Source of the DNA: Candidatus Zixiibacteriota bacterium | GTDB taxonomy: Bacteria > Zixibacteria > MSB-5A5 > CAIYYT01 | Direction of reading: 5' to 3' | Length of the DNA: 37,021 nt | NCBI GenBank assembly: GCA_020853795.1 | Contig: JADYYF010000140.1 | Coordinates: 1-37,021 of the forward strand | Part shown: positions 1 through 8,151 of the stretch, one piece after another | Layout of the letters: every line of letters begins with the position of its first letter | Position numbering within the stretch: the stretch's first letter is position 1 | The notes under the pieces: model-generated | What the model was told of the DNA's origin: nothing | Database searches by the model: none | Seen by the model: only the letters and a program-made list of their open reading frames with translations | Position numbers and translations under genes: made by a program

Positions 1-103
1 CGCAGCGGCAGAGCGCTGGGCGAGATTCGAGGGGCTTTCCAACCCACTTTTCACATTGAATGAGCGGAGGAGTTTGCCTGGATTTGGGCGAGTAGGCGAG
101 CTG

Positions 104-1090
104 CTACGGTAGTTGATCATTGGAGGCGGCAGAAGTGGTCTGCTCTGAATCAGCGTTGATCGCCCTATCGCCTGTGCCTTCCGGCTGTTCCGGGATCAGG
201 AAGGAGACGAGGATTGAGCTGCCGATGGTGACGACGATGACGCCGAGGGAGATGACGGTCGGGATTTTGTACCAGTCGGCGATCAGCATCTTGACGCCGA
301 CATAGGCGAGCACGATCGAGAGTCCGACTTTGAGGTAGCGGAATTTGTAGAACATCCCGGAGAGCGCGAAGTAGAACGAGCGCAGACCGAGGATGGCGAA
401 GACGTTGGACGTATAGACGATGAAGGTGTCCTGGGTGATGGCGAGAATCGCCGGGATCGAGTCGACGGCGAAGACGAGGTCGGTCGATTCGATCATCAGG
501 AGCACGAGAAACATCGGCGTGGCAAATAGACGGTGATTGATGCGGGTGAAGAACTTTCCTTCCACATAGTTGGGTGTCACCGGAAAGATCTTCCGCGCCA
601 GCTTGATGATCGGATTCTTCTCCGGCTCGACGTGCTGGTCGCTGGAGAAAAGCATCTTGATGCCGGTGAAGACCAGGAAGGCGCCGAAGACGTAGATGAT
701 CCAGTGGAATTTGGAGATCAGGGCAATGCCGCCGGCGATCATGATGGCACGCATGATGAGGGCGCCAAGAATGCCCCAGTAGAGCACGCGATGCTGCAAG
801 GTGGGCGAGACCTTGAAGTATGAAAAGATCAGTAGGAAGACGAACAGGTTGTCGAGACTGAGCGACAACTCGATTAAATAGCCGGTAAGAAACTCGAGTC
901 CCTTGTGATGGCTTTTGAAGATGAAGACGCCTGCGCAAAAGAAAAGCGCGAGCGAAATCCAGACGGCGCACCAGATGAGGGCTTCTTTCATCTTGACGGC
1001 ATGGGAACGGCGATGGAAAATGCCGAGGTCGATGATCAGCATCAGCAGGACGAAGGCGATAAATCCGCCCCAGAGGAGAAACTGAGTCAT
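104..1090 (-). CDS. TerC family integral membrane protein
   Basis: This 328-residue, very hydrophobic protein belongs to the TerC/Alx family, whose members are linked to tellurite resistance and to manganese or other metal export at the inner membrane. The family signature is visible: an E-x-SLSLDN segment (about residues 74-81, with D80 and N81) leading into a membrane helix, and a second conserved segment reading ESTDLVFAVDSIPA in the second half. About eight or nine membrane segments can be counted, and the C-terminal tail is short and polar. The open frame extends upstream to 1312, but that extension runs through repeat DNA and reads as low-complexity nonsense. I therefore chose the ATG at 1088-1090, which begins MTQFLLWGG and gives a normal family length. 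No clear ribosome binding site is visible. The substrate cannot be read from sequence; Mn2+ efflux is a family-level guess. Confidence 0.9.
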   Translation of the reverse strand: MTQFLLWGGFIAFVLLMLIIDLGIFHRRSHAVKMKEALIWCAVWISLALFFCAGVFIFKSHHKGLEFLTGYLIELSLSLDNLFVFLLIFSYFKVSPTLQHRVLYWGILGALIMRAIMIAGGIALISKFHWIIYVFGAFLVFTGIKMLFSSDQHVEPEKNPIIKLARKIFPVTPNYVEGKFFTRINHRLFATPMFLVLLMIESTDLVFAVDSIPAILAITQDTFIVYTSNVFAILGLRSFYFALSGMFYKFRYLKVGLSIVLAYVGVKMLIADWYKIPTVISLGVIVVTIGSSILVSFLIPEQPEGTGDRAINADSEQTTSAASNDQLP

Positions 1091-1263
1091 AACGTCCGGC
1101 AAGTATGGTAGATAGCACGGGAAGAAGCAAGGTGAAATCGGGGTGGGAAGTAACCCGACCGCAATCGCTCGTTCCTCGGGAGGCTGCACAGGCGGGGGGG
1201 CAGCGAAGGGCAACACGGGGCAAGTGCCGTCAGGAGGGGATTCCTGACGGCGCTGCTGGAAGG

Positions 1264-1299
1264 CCCTCACCCCTGCCCCTCTCCCAGCGGGGAGAGGGG
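1264..1299. repeat. Hairpin repeat of the CCCTCACCCC...GGGAGAGGGG type
   Basis: A perfect 10-bp inverted repeat is present: CCCCTCTCCC at 1276-1285 and GGGAGAGGGG at 1290-1299, with the 4-base loop AGCG. The CCCTCACCCCTG lead-in starts at 1264. From general knowledge, almost identical units recur many times in the intergenic DNA of diverse bacterial genomes and metagenomic bins. There is no T-tract, so it is not a typical intrinsic terminator. Whether it recurs in this genome cannot be checked from this window, where it occurs once. Confidence 0.6.
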
Positions 1300-1330
1300 A
1301 ATTGAAGTTCATTCGCGCCGGCGGGGCGGC

Positions 1331-1406
1331 GATGAAGCGAAGATTGCTTCGTCGCGGTGGAGGACGGAGCGATTGGAAAGAGCACGGTCGCTCCTCGCAA
1401 TGACAC
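1331..1406. repeat. Second interspersed-repeat-like unit (GATTGCTTCGTCGC...GCTCCTCGCAATGACAC)
   Basis: The segment contains GATTGCTTCGTCGC near 1342-1355 and GCTCCTCGCAATGACAC at 1390-1406. These two blocks, as I recall them, are the ends of a short repeat seen in many environmental bacterial genomes. Local dyads are present, for example GAAGC (1334-1338) with GCTTC (1346-1350). It directly follows the hairpin repeat, so the spacer looks like a repeat landing site. This rests on remembered sequence similarity, not on multiple copies here. Confidence 0.45.
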
Positions 1407-1527
1407 GTCGATGCTTGGTGAAGTCTTCCGGTAACGGGGCCGTGGGGAGCCGGAGGACAATCGATACAACCCCCTGGCCTCCTTTGCTTGTGGGGGAATG
1501 AAGGTGGGGCGAATGCTGAGTGAGGTT

Positions 1528-3330
1528 CTAGTCTCCCTTGTGGACAAAGATGCTGAAAGCCTTGATGACGGTATCCGCAAACACCGGAGTTGCGGGTTGG
1601 TGGTCGAGATCAGCGAGGGCGATGGTTGTGGGAGCTGCAGCAAAGCGCAACTCGCTTCCCGTTGCTTCCGGAAAGGCCGGTACAAGAGATGCCATCGATG
1701 TTGGAGAGCCGGCATTTTCGATTGCTTCCGGTTTTCCGGGAGCGGCCTCATAGAATTTCGCATCTTGAAAGTGCTCGGTTGTTAGTCGGGCCAGCAGCGA
1801 ATGAGAACCGGACATGCCGGCCAGCAGCGAGTCAAGGTCGATACAGGCGATGAAGGCTAGGGATTCGTCGCCCATATAGTATTGCGACTCGCACACCAAG
1901 CCGATACTCGAAGGCAGTGAGTCGACGCTGAGAACGATTGTCGCCCGCAAGAGCAGCAAAGGGTCGCGCTGCTGGAGTTCAGCGGGAATGATATGGGCGC
2001 CGGTAATGCGCAGGTTGAAGAGGCTCCGTTCTTCGCCGATGTCAACATTACTATTATCGAGCAGGCAGCGACTCCGGTAGTAAAGATGCGTTGCCGGATC
2101 CTGCGGATTTTCGTGAATCAATTCAATCAGCTTGGGGGCGAGGCGCGGCCAATCCTGCGCTATCTCCCAGGCAGGTTTGCCGGTCGCGATACTTGTTTCG
2201 AGCGTTTGGACGATTTGTTGGTGATCCGAGGTACTCTTTTGCCTCGACAGAAGCAGGCCGGCGATGGAACTGATTAAGAGGAGCGGAGCGACAATCAGAG
2301 AGATCCCCAGCGCATGGCGGCGCGAGAACTTCAGCGTGCGGCGAACGAAGCCTTCGCGTTTGGCAACGATTGGCCTGCCGGCGAGGACTGAGCGCAGATC
2401 GTTTGCGAGATCGAGAGCGGATTGATAGCGGCGCGAAGGATCCTGGTGCATTGCGGTCATGAGCACCGTCTCCAGATCACGCGGAATCTGCGGGCACCGT
2501 TTGCGCGCCGGCACGGCCTGTCCAGCGAGGAGCTGCGAGACATACGACTCCTGAGAATCGCCGTCGAAAGGCAGCGCGAGAGTCAGCGCTTCGTACATGG
2601 TCACGCCGAGGGAGTAGATGTCGGTTCGCTTATCCACGCGAGCGCGATGGGCCGACAACAATTCGGGGGACATGTACTTGATCGTGCCGATAAAATCCCC
2701 GGCCTGAGTCATCCGGGTCATGTCATCCGCGTGCGCGATACCGAAGTCAGTGAGTTTGAAAGTTCGTTCAACACCGCAGACGAGGATGTTGTGGGGCTTG
2801 ATATCCCGATGAATGAACCCCTTGGAGTGGACGTATTCGAGAGCCTCGGCGATGGTCACGAACCTCTCGACCGTTTGTCGAATGTAGCTGTTACTTTTTG
2901 ATGCGGAGGCGCGGTACTCGGACCTGGTGTCAGATTTCAGATGTTCGATGTCAGCGGCGAGGGCGGCTCCTTCCGCCAGTTCCATCGCGAAGTACTGGTA
3001 TCCGCGTTCTTCGCCGCGGCTGTAGACGCTGATGATATGGGGGTGCTCTAATTGACCGGCGATCCAGGCCTCGCGCGCGAATCGCCTCTGAGCTGAAGCG
3101 GCAGCGCCCCATGATGGCTTGAGAATTTTCAGCGCGACGATGCGCCGCATGTTTTCGTCGTAGGCGCGGCAGACAGTTCCCATGCCACCTGAGCCGATCA
3201 CGCTCTCGATGCGAAAAGAGCCCAGTCTGTCGATCGGCAGGCATTCACCCTGAGGGGAGTTTTCGGATGACGGCGTCGTCTGGGTCTCAGCAAGGTGTTC
3301 GTCGTCACTCATGCGGGTGTTTTCACTCAT
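1528..3330 (-). CDS. Transmembrane Ser/Thr protein kinase (PknB-like)
   Basis: This 600-residue Hanks-type kinase has an N-terminal cytoplasmic catalytic domain at about residues 38-318. The glycine loop GSGGMG is at 46-51, the ATP-binding lysine is K68 in VALK, the catalytic loop is HRDIKPHN (H174, D176, N181), the Mg-binding motif is DFG (195-197), and the APE-like motif is SPE (221-223). All key residues are present, so it should be active. One membrane helix (about 342-361) follows, then about 240 residues I do not recognise and that would lie outside the membrane. There is no PASTA or TPR repeat. An in-frame TTG at 3393 and an ATG at 3312 are alternative starts; none has a good ribosome binding site, and I prefer the ATG at 3330. 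Its substrates are unknown. The nearest upstream gene on this strand is the IIA/CBS gene, 231 bases away, so it may be transcribed separately. Confidence 0.9.
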   Translation of the reverse strand: MSENTRMSDDEHLAETQTTPSSENSPQGECLPIDRLGSFRIESVIGSGGMGTVCRAYDENMRRIVALKILKPSWGAAASAQRRFAREAWIAGQLEHPHIISVYSRGEERGYQYFAMELAEGAALAADIEHLKSDTRSEYRASASKSNSYIRQTVERFVTIAEALEYVHSKGFIHRDIKPHNILVCGVERTFKLTDFGIAHADDMTRMTQAGDFIGTIKYMSPELLSAHRARVDKRTDIYSLGVTMYEALTLALPFDGDSQESYVSQLLAGQAVPARKRCPQIPRDLETVLMTAMHQDPSRRYQSALDLANDLRSVLAGRPIVAKREGFVRRTLKFSRRHALGISLIVAPLLLISSIAGLLLSRQKSTSDHQQIVQTLETSIATGKPAWEIAQDWPRLAPKLIELIHENPQDPATHLYYRSRCLLDNSNVDIGEERSLFNLRITGAHIIPAELQQRDPLLLLRATIVLSVDSLPSSIGLVCESQYYMGDESLAFIACIDLDSLLAGMSGSHSLLARLTTEHFQDAKFYEAAPGKPEAIENAGSPTSMASLVPAFPEATGSELRFAAAPTTIALADLDHQPATPVFADTVIKAFSIFVHKGD

Positions 3331-3561
3331 TATATATTGACAATTTAGTCCATTGATTGCCAGTAACAACTCCTTTTTCAAACAATAGGCCAATTGCCGA
3401 CCGCTCGGAACGCCCGAGAGCTTGCGGCTTGGAACACGAGGAGCCGGAGCTCCGGCAACTTAAAGCGAGTGAGAAGGAAATTGATGTGCGCAGAAGAGGT
3501 AATAATTGCAGACCCAGTAGTCGGGATCGCGGGAATCCTGACCTACAGGGTTCGAGTTGCG

Positions 3562-4467
3562 CTAGCCCCGGATGATTTTGGAGACGATATCGGAGATGAC
3601 GACGACGCCGACGAGTTTGTCGTCGCGGACGACCGGCACCATGCGGAGATTCTTGAAGATCATCAGGGCAGCGAGTTCGACGACGGGAGTGTCTTCGGTG
3701 GTGGTCGCGACCTCCTTGGTCATGATCTGACCGACAGTCTTCTTCTCAGTCGCTTTGAGCAAATCGTCAAACGGCATCTGATTAGGGGCCATCGAGAGAT
3801 TCTGAATCAGCGACTTGTAGTCGGGCAGAGCGGCGTGGATCAGGTCACGATTGGAGACGATACCGATGACGCGCTGCTGTTCGTCGACGACCGGCATCGA
3901 GCCGATGCGATGTTTGTAGAAAAGGTTGGCAACTTCCTTGAGCGTGACATCCGGTTTCACGCAATGCACTTTTTCGACCATGATATCGCGGACGAGCAGG
4001 TCGCGGTCAACTTTCACATCCGATTCCGACACGACGTCAATAACCTCCAGCGGAGTTTGAGTTTCCAGCATCTTCTTCAGGTGTTCGCCATTGCGGGCGA
4101 GCCGGGCAAAGGCGGAGAGAGTCTGCAAATAGAGTTGCGAAATGTTCGAGGGGGTGAGCATGAGACAGACGCAGCGCAGCGCGACGCCGTCGGGAGTCTT
4201 GTCGGACAGGCCGCGTTTGCTGATACCGAGGGCGATATACATGCGTTGGACTTCGTCGGTGCGCGCGTGGGGAAACGCGAAGCCGTGGCCGTAGGCGGTG
4301 TTCTCGATGCGTTCGCGTTCCTCGATGGCGGCATGGATTTTGTCGCGGTCGAGGAGCGGGAAGCGTTCGATGATGCGGTCGAGCAGATACGCGATTGCTT
4401 CCCTTTTAGTCGTGGCCGGCATATCGGCGACGACCAGTTCCTCGGAGAGCAGCTTAGAGAGCTTCAT
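3562..4467 (-). CDS. PTS EIIA (fructose/Ntr-type) domain fused to two CBS domains
   Basis: This 301-residue cytoplasmic protein combines two regulatory modules. Residues 1-150 match the EIIA fold of fructose/nitrogen-type phosphotransferase proteins, with the phospho-accepting histidine in GFAFPHART at H67. Residues 155-300 hold a CBS pair: the first begins RDIMVEKVHCVKPDVTL and the second QIMTKEVATTTEDTP. CBS pairs usually sense adenine nucleotides such as AMP, ATP or SAM, and EIIA-Ntr-type domains usually act as phosphorylation-dependent regulators, often of ion transport. No sugar permease is nearby, so a regulatory role is more likely than sugar uptake. Its start overlaps the stop of the DUF502 gene by 4 bases (ATGA), so the two are translationally coupled. 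The protein may report energy state to the DUF502 membrane protein or to the kinase encoded next, but that is inference. Confidence 0.9.
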   Translation of the reverse strand: MKLSKLLSEELVVADMPATTKREAIAYLLDRIIERFPLLDRDKIHAAIEERERIENTAYGHGFAFPHARTDEVQRMYIALGISKRGLSDKTPDGVALRCVCLMLTPSNISQLYLQTLSAFARLARNGEHLKKMLETQTPLEVIDVVSESDVKVDRDLLVRDIMVEKVHCVKPDVTLKEVANLFYKHRIGSMPVVDEQQRVIGIVSNRDLIHAALPDYKSLIQNLSMAPNQMPFDDLLKATEKKTVGQIMTKEVATTTEDTPVVELAALMIFKNLRMVPVVRDDKLVGVVVISDIVSKIIRG

Positions 4468-5099
4468 ACGTTGGTCACGCCTCCGGAGGAACGAGGTGTG
4501 AGCACCTCGGGACGGACGATGCCGCCGGAGACGATGAACTTGACCGCTTCCTCCACACTCATATTCGTCGGATAGACTTCCTCTTTCTTGACAATGACCG
4601 TGAAGCCGGTAAAGGGCGTCGGCGTCGACGGGACGAACACTGCGACATAAGGATTCTCGCTGAAGTTGTCAAGTTGAACCTCGGAAGTCGCGAAAGCGAA
4701 GACGTACATACCGGGTCGCGGATAGGCGACGATGACGACGCGCTGGAAGAGGTTTTCGCGCGGATCGGTGACGGACTGTAGGAGTTGTTTCGAGGCGACA
4801 TGGACGGTCCGGACGAGCGGGACGCGGCTGAGCAGGTTATCCCAGACGTTGACGAGCTGACGGCCGAGCACGGCCTGGGTCAGAATGCCGGTGACGACGA
4901 TCAGCACCAGGACAATCAGAATGCCGAGACCGGGGATATCGTGACCGAGGTAGCGGACGAGCAGGGGCGAGAGGATACCGTCGACGGAGCTAAGCAAGAA
5001 GCGGAGGACGACGAAAGTGATAATCAGGGGGACGATTACCAGAACGCCGGAGACCAGGTACTGCTTGAATTTGTTTCGAATACTACCGTCGGAGCTCAT
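4464..5099 (-). CDS. DUF502 family inner-membrane protein
   Basis: This 211-residue protein matches the DUF502 family. Two membrane segments are visible, at about 14-36 and 57-77. A conserved soluble part follows, including the stretch SRVPLVRTVHVASKQLL and a beta-rich region with FVPSTPTPFTGFTV. The biochemical function of the family is not established. I chose the ATG at 5097-5099 rather than the in-frame GTG at 5120. A good sigma70-type promoter (-35 at 5149-5154, -10 at 5126-5131) predicts a transcript beginning around 5119, which would cut off the GTG. A short GTGCC/GGCAC dyad at 5106-5120 sits at the predicted transcript start. The gene follows nuoN by 58 bases and overlaps the EIIA/CBS gene by 4 bases. 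Confidence 0.88.
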   Translation of the reverse strand: MSSDGSIRNKFKQYLVSGVLVIVPLIITFVVLRFLLSSVDGILSPLLVRYLGHDIPGLGILIVLVLIVVTGILTQAVLGRQLVNVWDNLLSRVPLVRTVHVASKQLLQSVTDPRENLFQRVVIVAYPRPGMYVFAFATSEVQLDNFSENPYVAVFVPSTPTPFTGFTVIVKKEEVYPTNMSVEEAVKFIVSGGIVRPEVLTPRSSGGVTNV

Positions 5100-5125
5100 G
5101 CAATTGTGCCACTCGGGCACAAACG

Positions 5126-5154
5126 ATACTAAGAAAAAGCGACGATGATGTCAA
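5126..5154 (-). promoter_or_regulatory. Sigma70-type promoter for the DUF502-EIIA/CBS unit
   Basis: Read on the minus strand, TTGACA (5149-5154) is followed by a 17-base spacer and TAGTAT (5126-5131). The -35 is perfect and the -10 matches 4 of 6 positions. It lies in the gap between nuoN and DUF502, so the two-gene unit can be transcribed separately from the nuo operon. Confidence 0.6.
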
Positions 5155-5157
5155 CTG

Positions 5158-6636
5158 CTAAAAGGGGAAGGCTTCAAACGCTTGGCTGGCGAAGCGAATC
5201 ACCGGTTCGGGATAGAGACCGAAGAGGATCGTGCCAACGGTGGTGAGCGCGAGCGTGATCGTCAACGGGCCGTCGAATTGCGCTTTCGCGAACGCGACTT
5301 CCCGTTTGGCGAAGTACATCTGTTTGAGAATGCGCGCGTAGTAGTAGAGCGCGATCACGGAGGTGAGCACTCCAATCATCACCAGCCAGGGGTATTGCTT
5401 CCAGGCGGCGAGGAAAACGTAGTACTTGGCGAAAAAGCCGACCAACGGGGGAATGCCGGCCAGCGACAGCAGGAAGATCATGAACAACAAGGAGAGCGCG
5501 GGGGCATCCTTGGCGAGACCTTCGTAATCTTTGATCTCGTAGGAGCCGTAGTTCTTTTCGAAGGCAATCGCACAAGCGAAGGCACCCATGTTGGCGAAGA
5601 GATAAGCAAGCATGTAGAACATGATCGAGGCCGGGCCGTAAGGGGGATCGTTCTGCGTCAAGGGCAAGGCGACGAAGCCGACGAGCAGATAGCCGGCATG
5701 GGCGATCGAGGAATAAGCCAACATGCGCTTAACGTTCGGCTGCAGGACGGCGGTGATGTTGCCGACGATCATCGCGGCGGCAGCGAGCACGGCGACCATC
5801 ATGCCCCAGTAGAATTCATTGAAGGTCGGCAACGCGCTGTAGAACACGCGCGCAAACGCCGCCACTCCGGCGCCTTTGGAGGCAACGGACAGGAACGAGG
5901 TAATGGCGGTCGGCGCGCCTTCGTAGACATCGGGCGCCCACATGTGGAACGGCACGAGCGCGAGCTTGAAGCCGAAGCCGGCGATCATCATCACCATCGC
6001 GATCAGGAGCGCGAGGTTGAGGTCATTGGTGGCCTGGAGCATGCCGATCGACTGCTCGAGCAGACGATTCAGCGAGATCGACAGGAAGGTCGACCCGGTG
6101 AGGCCATAGATCAGCGAGATACCGTAGAGCAAAATCGCGGAGGAGACGGCGCCGAGGATCAGGTATTTCAGGCCGGCCTCCGAAGAGGTCAGGCGGTCTT
6201 TGCGATAGGCGGCGAGGACGAACAGCGGAATGGTGGTCAACTCGAGAGCGACATAGAGCGTGATCAGCTCGTTGGTCGAAACGAGGACCATCATGCCGAC
6301 CGTCGAGAGCAGGACGAGCGAGAAGAATTCGCCGTGGTCGGCGGTCAGGCGCTTCATCAACTGGCCGGAAGAGGCGGCCGCGAAGAAGGCGGCGCAAAGG
6401 AAGATCATCTTGAAGAAGGCGCCGAAGCGATCGACGAAGAAGGTGCCGCCGAAAGCGACGCCGTAACCCGTCACGGGAATCGCGAACGCAGTGACAACGA
6501 GGCCGAGCATGGTCAGGTAGATCAGGCCAAAGCCGTTGGCCGCAGCGGTCTGCTTGCGGCGGATGCCGACGATCAACATCAGCATCGACCAGCAGAACAG
6601 GATGATTTCCGGCAGCATCAACCGCAAGTCGTCCAT
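5158..6636 (-). CDS. nuoN: NADH-quinone oxidoreductase-type complex I subunit N
   Basis: This 492-residue antiporter-like subunit forms one of the three proton-pumping modules in the membrane arm of complex I. It has about 14 membrane helices. The conserved acidic residue is E132 in YVALELTTIPLFV, and the lysine-bearing broken helix is visible in GFGFKLALVPFHMWAPDVYEG. The length matches NuoN. It is the last gene of the nuo operon, starting 3 bases after the nuoM stop, with a GAGG-like ribosome binding site inside the end of nuoM. Product and order (L-M-N) agree with the standard operon. Confidence 0.97.
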   Translation of the reverse strand: MDDLRLMLPEIILFCWSMLMLIVGIRRKQTAAANGFGLIYLTMLGLVVTAFAIPVTGYGVAFGGTFFVDRFGAFFKMIFLCAAFFAAASSGQLMKRLTADHGEFFSLVLLSTVGMMVLVSTNELITLYVALELTTIPLFVLAAYRKDRLTSSEAGLKYLILGAVSSAILLYGISLIYGLTGSTFLSISLNRLLEQSIGMLQATNDLNLALLIAMVMMIAGFGFKLALVPFHMWAPDVYEGAPTAITSFLSVASKGAGVAAFARVFYSALPTFNEFYWGMMVAVLAAAAMIVGNITAVLQPNVKRMLAYSSIAHAGYLLVGFVALPLTQNDPPYGPASIMFYMLAYLFANMGAFACAIAFEKNYGSYEIKDYEGLAKDAPALSLLFMIFLLSLAGIPPLVGFFAKYYVFLAAWKQYPWLVMIGVLTSVIALYYYARILKQMYFAKREVAFAKAQFDGPLTITLALTTVGTILFGLYPEPVIRFASQAFEAFPF

Positions 6637-6639
6637 TGC

Positions 6640-8127
6640 CTACCTCGACACCATCACGACGATATTCTGCAGCGTGGCGGAGATCATGTTTACCAGCGGC
6701 GCGGGATAGACGCCGAGCGCGATGGTCAGAATGAGCAATGGCGCGACGGCGAGGATTTCGCGGGCATTGATTTCGGTCAGACCGGCCCACTTGACGTTGA
6801 ACTCACCGAGGAACATGCGCTGAACCATGCGGAGAATGTAGCCGGCGGTCAGGACGACGCCGATGACGGCGATGCCGGTGATGACCTGGTACTTCGGGAA
6901 GGCGCCGATGAAGACCATGAATTCGGCGACGAAGCCGGACATGCCGGGGAGGCCGAGCGAGGCCATCGCGAAGACGGTCATCAAGGCCGTGTACACCGGC
7001 AGTTTGGAGCCGAGACCGCCAAAGGCTGCGATCTCGCGGGTATGGGCGCGGTCGTAGAGCACGCCGACGAGCAAGAAGAGGGCGCCGGTGATCAGGCCGT
7101 GGCTGAACATTTGGAAGATGCAGCCGGCGATGCCGGTGATATGGGCGTTGCCGGAGGGATCGATGAAGAAGACCGCCATTCCGAGGATGCAGTAGCCCAT
7201 ATGCGAAACGGACGAATACGCGACCAGCTTCTTGAGATCCTTCTGTGCCATCGAGACGAGCGCGCCGTAGATGATGCCGATCACGCCAAGGATGGCAAAG
7301 GGATAGGCGAAATATTGTGTGCCGTAGGGGAGCATCGGGTAGCTGATGCGCAGGAAACCGTACGTCCCCATTTTCAGCAGCACGCCGGCCAGGATGATCG
7401 AGACGGCGGTGGGCGCTTCGACGTGCGCGTCGGGCAACCAGGTATGGAACGGGAAGATCGGCACCTTGATGGCGAAGGCGAGGAAGAAGAACACCCAGAC
7501 GAGGATTTGCATCGAGTGGGCGTAGTTTGGCGCCTGCGCGATCAGTTCGAGCATATCGAGCGAGCCGGTCGTGAGGTAGAGGATCAGGATTCCGACCAGC
7601 ATGAAGATCGAGCCGAAGAGCGTATAGAGGAAGAACTTGATTGCGGCGTACTCCTTGCGCGGACCGCCCCAGATGCCGATCAGGAAGTACATCGGAACGA
7701 GCATCACTTCCCAGAAGACATAGAATAAGAAGAAGTCGAGGGCGGCGAAGACGCCGATCATGCCGGCTTCCAGCAGCAGGAAGAACGCAAAGTACTCTTT
7801 GACGCGGTTGTGAATATGGAACGAGACGATCAGGGAAATCGTGGACAGCAGAGCCGTCAGGAACAGCATCGGCACTGAGAGGCCGTCGACGCCGAGGAAG
7901 TACTGGATCTTCAATGACGGAATCCAGGAAAACTTCTCGACGAACTGCATGTCGGCGGTCGAGCCGTCATATTCAAAGACGAGAATCAGCGACAGGATCA
8001 GCGGGATGACGCTGATCAAGGTGGAGGTCCACTTGATCAGATCATGCTTCTCCTTGGGAAGCAGCATCACGACCGCCATCCCGATGATGGGGACGAAAAT
8101 CATGAAGCTTAGAATCGGAAAGTCCAT
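6640..8127 (-). CDS. nuoM: Complex I subunit M (antiporter-like)
   Basis: This 495-residue proton-pumping subunit of the complex I membrane arm has the residues needed for proton transfer: E140 in FWEVMLVPMYFLIG, K221 in AIKVPIFPFHTWLPDAHVEAPT, and K252 in LLKMGTYGFLR. They correspond to E144, K234 and K265 of the E. coli protein. A clear ribosome binding site (AGGAG, 7 bases before the ATG) lies in the 24-base gap after nuoL, one of the few real gaps in this operon. It should lie between NuoL and NuoN in the arm. Confidence 0.97.
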   Translation of the reverse strand: MDFPILSFMIFVPIIGMAVVMLLPKEKHDLIKWTSTLISVIPLILSLILVFEYDGSTADMQFVEKFSWIPSLKIQYFLGVDGLSVPMLFLTALLSTISLIVSFHIHNRVKEYFAFFLLLEAGMIGVFAALDFFLFYVFWEVMLVPMYFLIGIWGGPRKEYAAIKFFLYTLFGSIFMLVGILILYLTTGSLDMLELIAQAPNYAHSMQILVWVFFFLAFAIKVPIFPFHTWLPDAHVEAPTAVSIILAGVLLKMGTYGFLRISYPMLPYGTQYFAYPFAILGVIGIIYGALVSMAQKDLKKLVAYSSVSHMGYCILGMAVFFIDPSGNAHITGIAGCIFQMFSHGLITGALFLLVGVLYDRAHTREIAAFGGLGSKLPVYTALMTVFAMASLGLPGMSGFVAEFMVFIGAFPKYQVITGIAVIGVVLTAGYILRMVQRMFLGEFNVKWAGLTEINAREILAVAPLLILTIALGVYPAPLVNMISATLQNIVVMVSR

Positions 8128-8151
8128 ATTACAACTCCTGCCTGAAGCAGA

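Larger units (their letters stand above)
1091..1527. other. Non-coding spacer containing interspersed repeats
   Basis: This spacer of about 437 bases lies between the TerC gene and the kinase gene, both on the minus strand. I see no credible gene in it. Open frames here translate to Arg/Pro/Ser-rich sequence typical of repeats. It contains a C-rich/G-rich hairpin unit (1264-1299) and a second repeat-like unit (1331-1406), annotated separately. No convincing promoter for the TerC gene was found. Confidence 0.7.

Noticed and set aside
1-63. Possible C-terminal end of a plus-strand gene (20 codons to TGA at 61-63), or a start of a minus-strand gene at about 53
   Set aside because: Too short to support either; no recognisable protein motif and no ribosome binding site.
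5182-7728. Very long plus-strand open frame opposite nuoN and nuoM
   Set aside because: It runs antisense to two certain genes and its composition (very rich in Asp, Glu, Gly, His, Arg) is that of a GC-rich shadow. No ribosome binding site or domain is seen.
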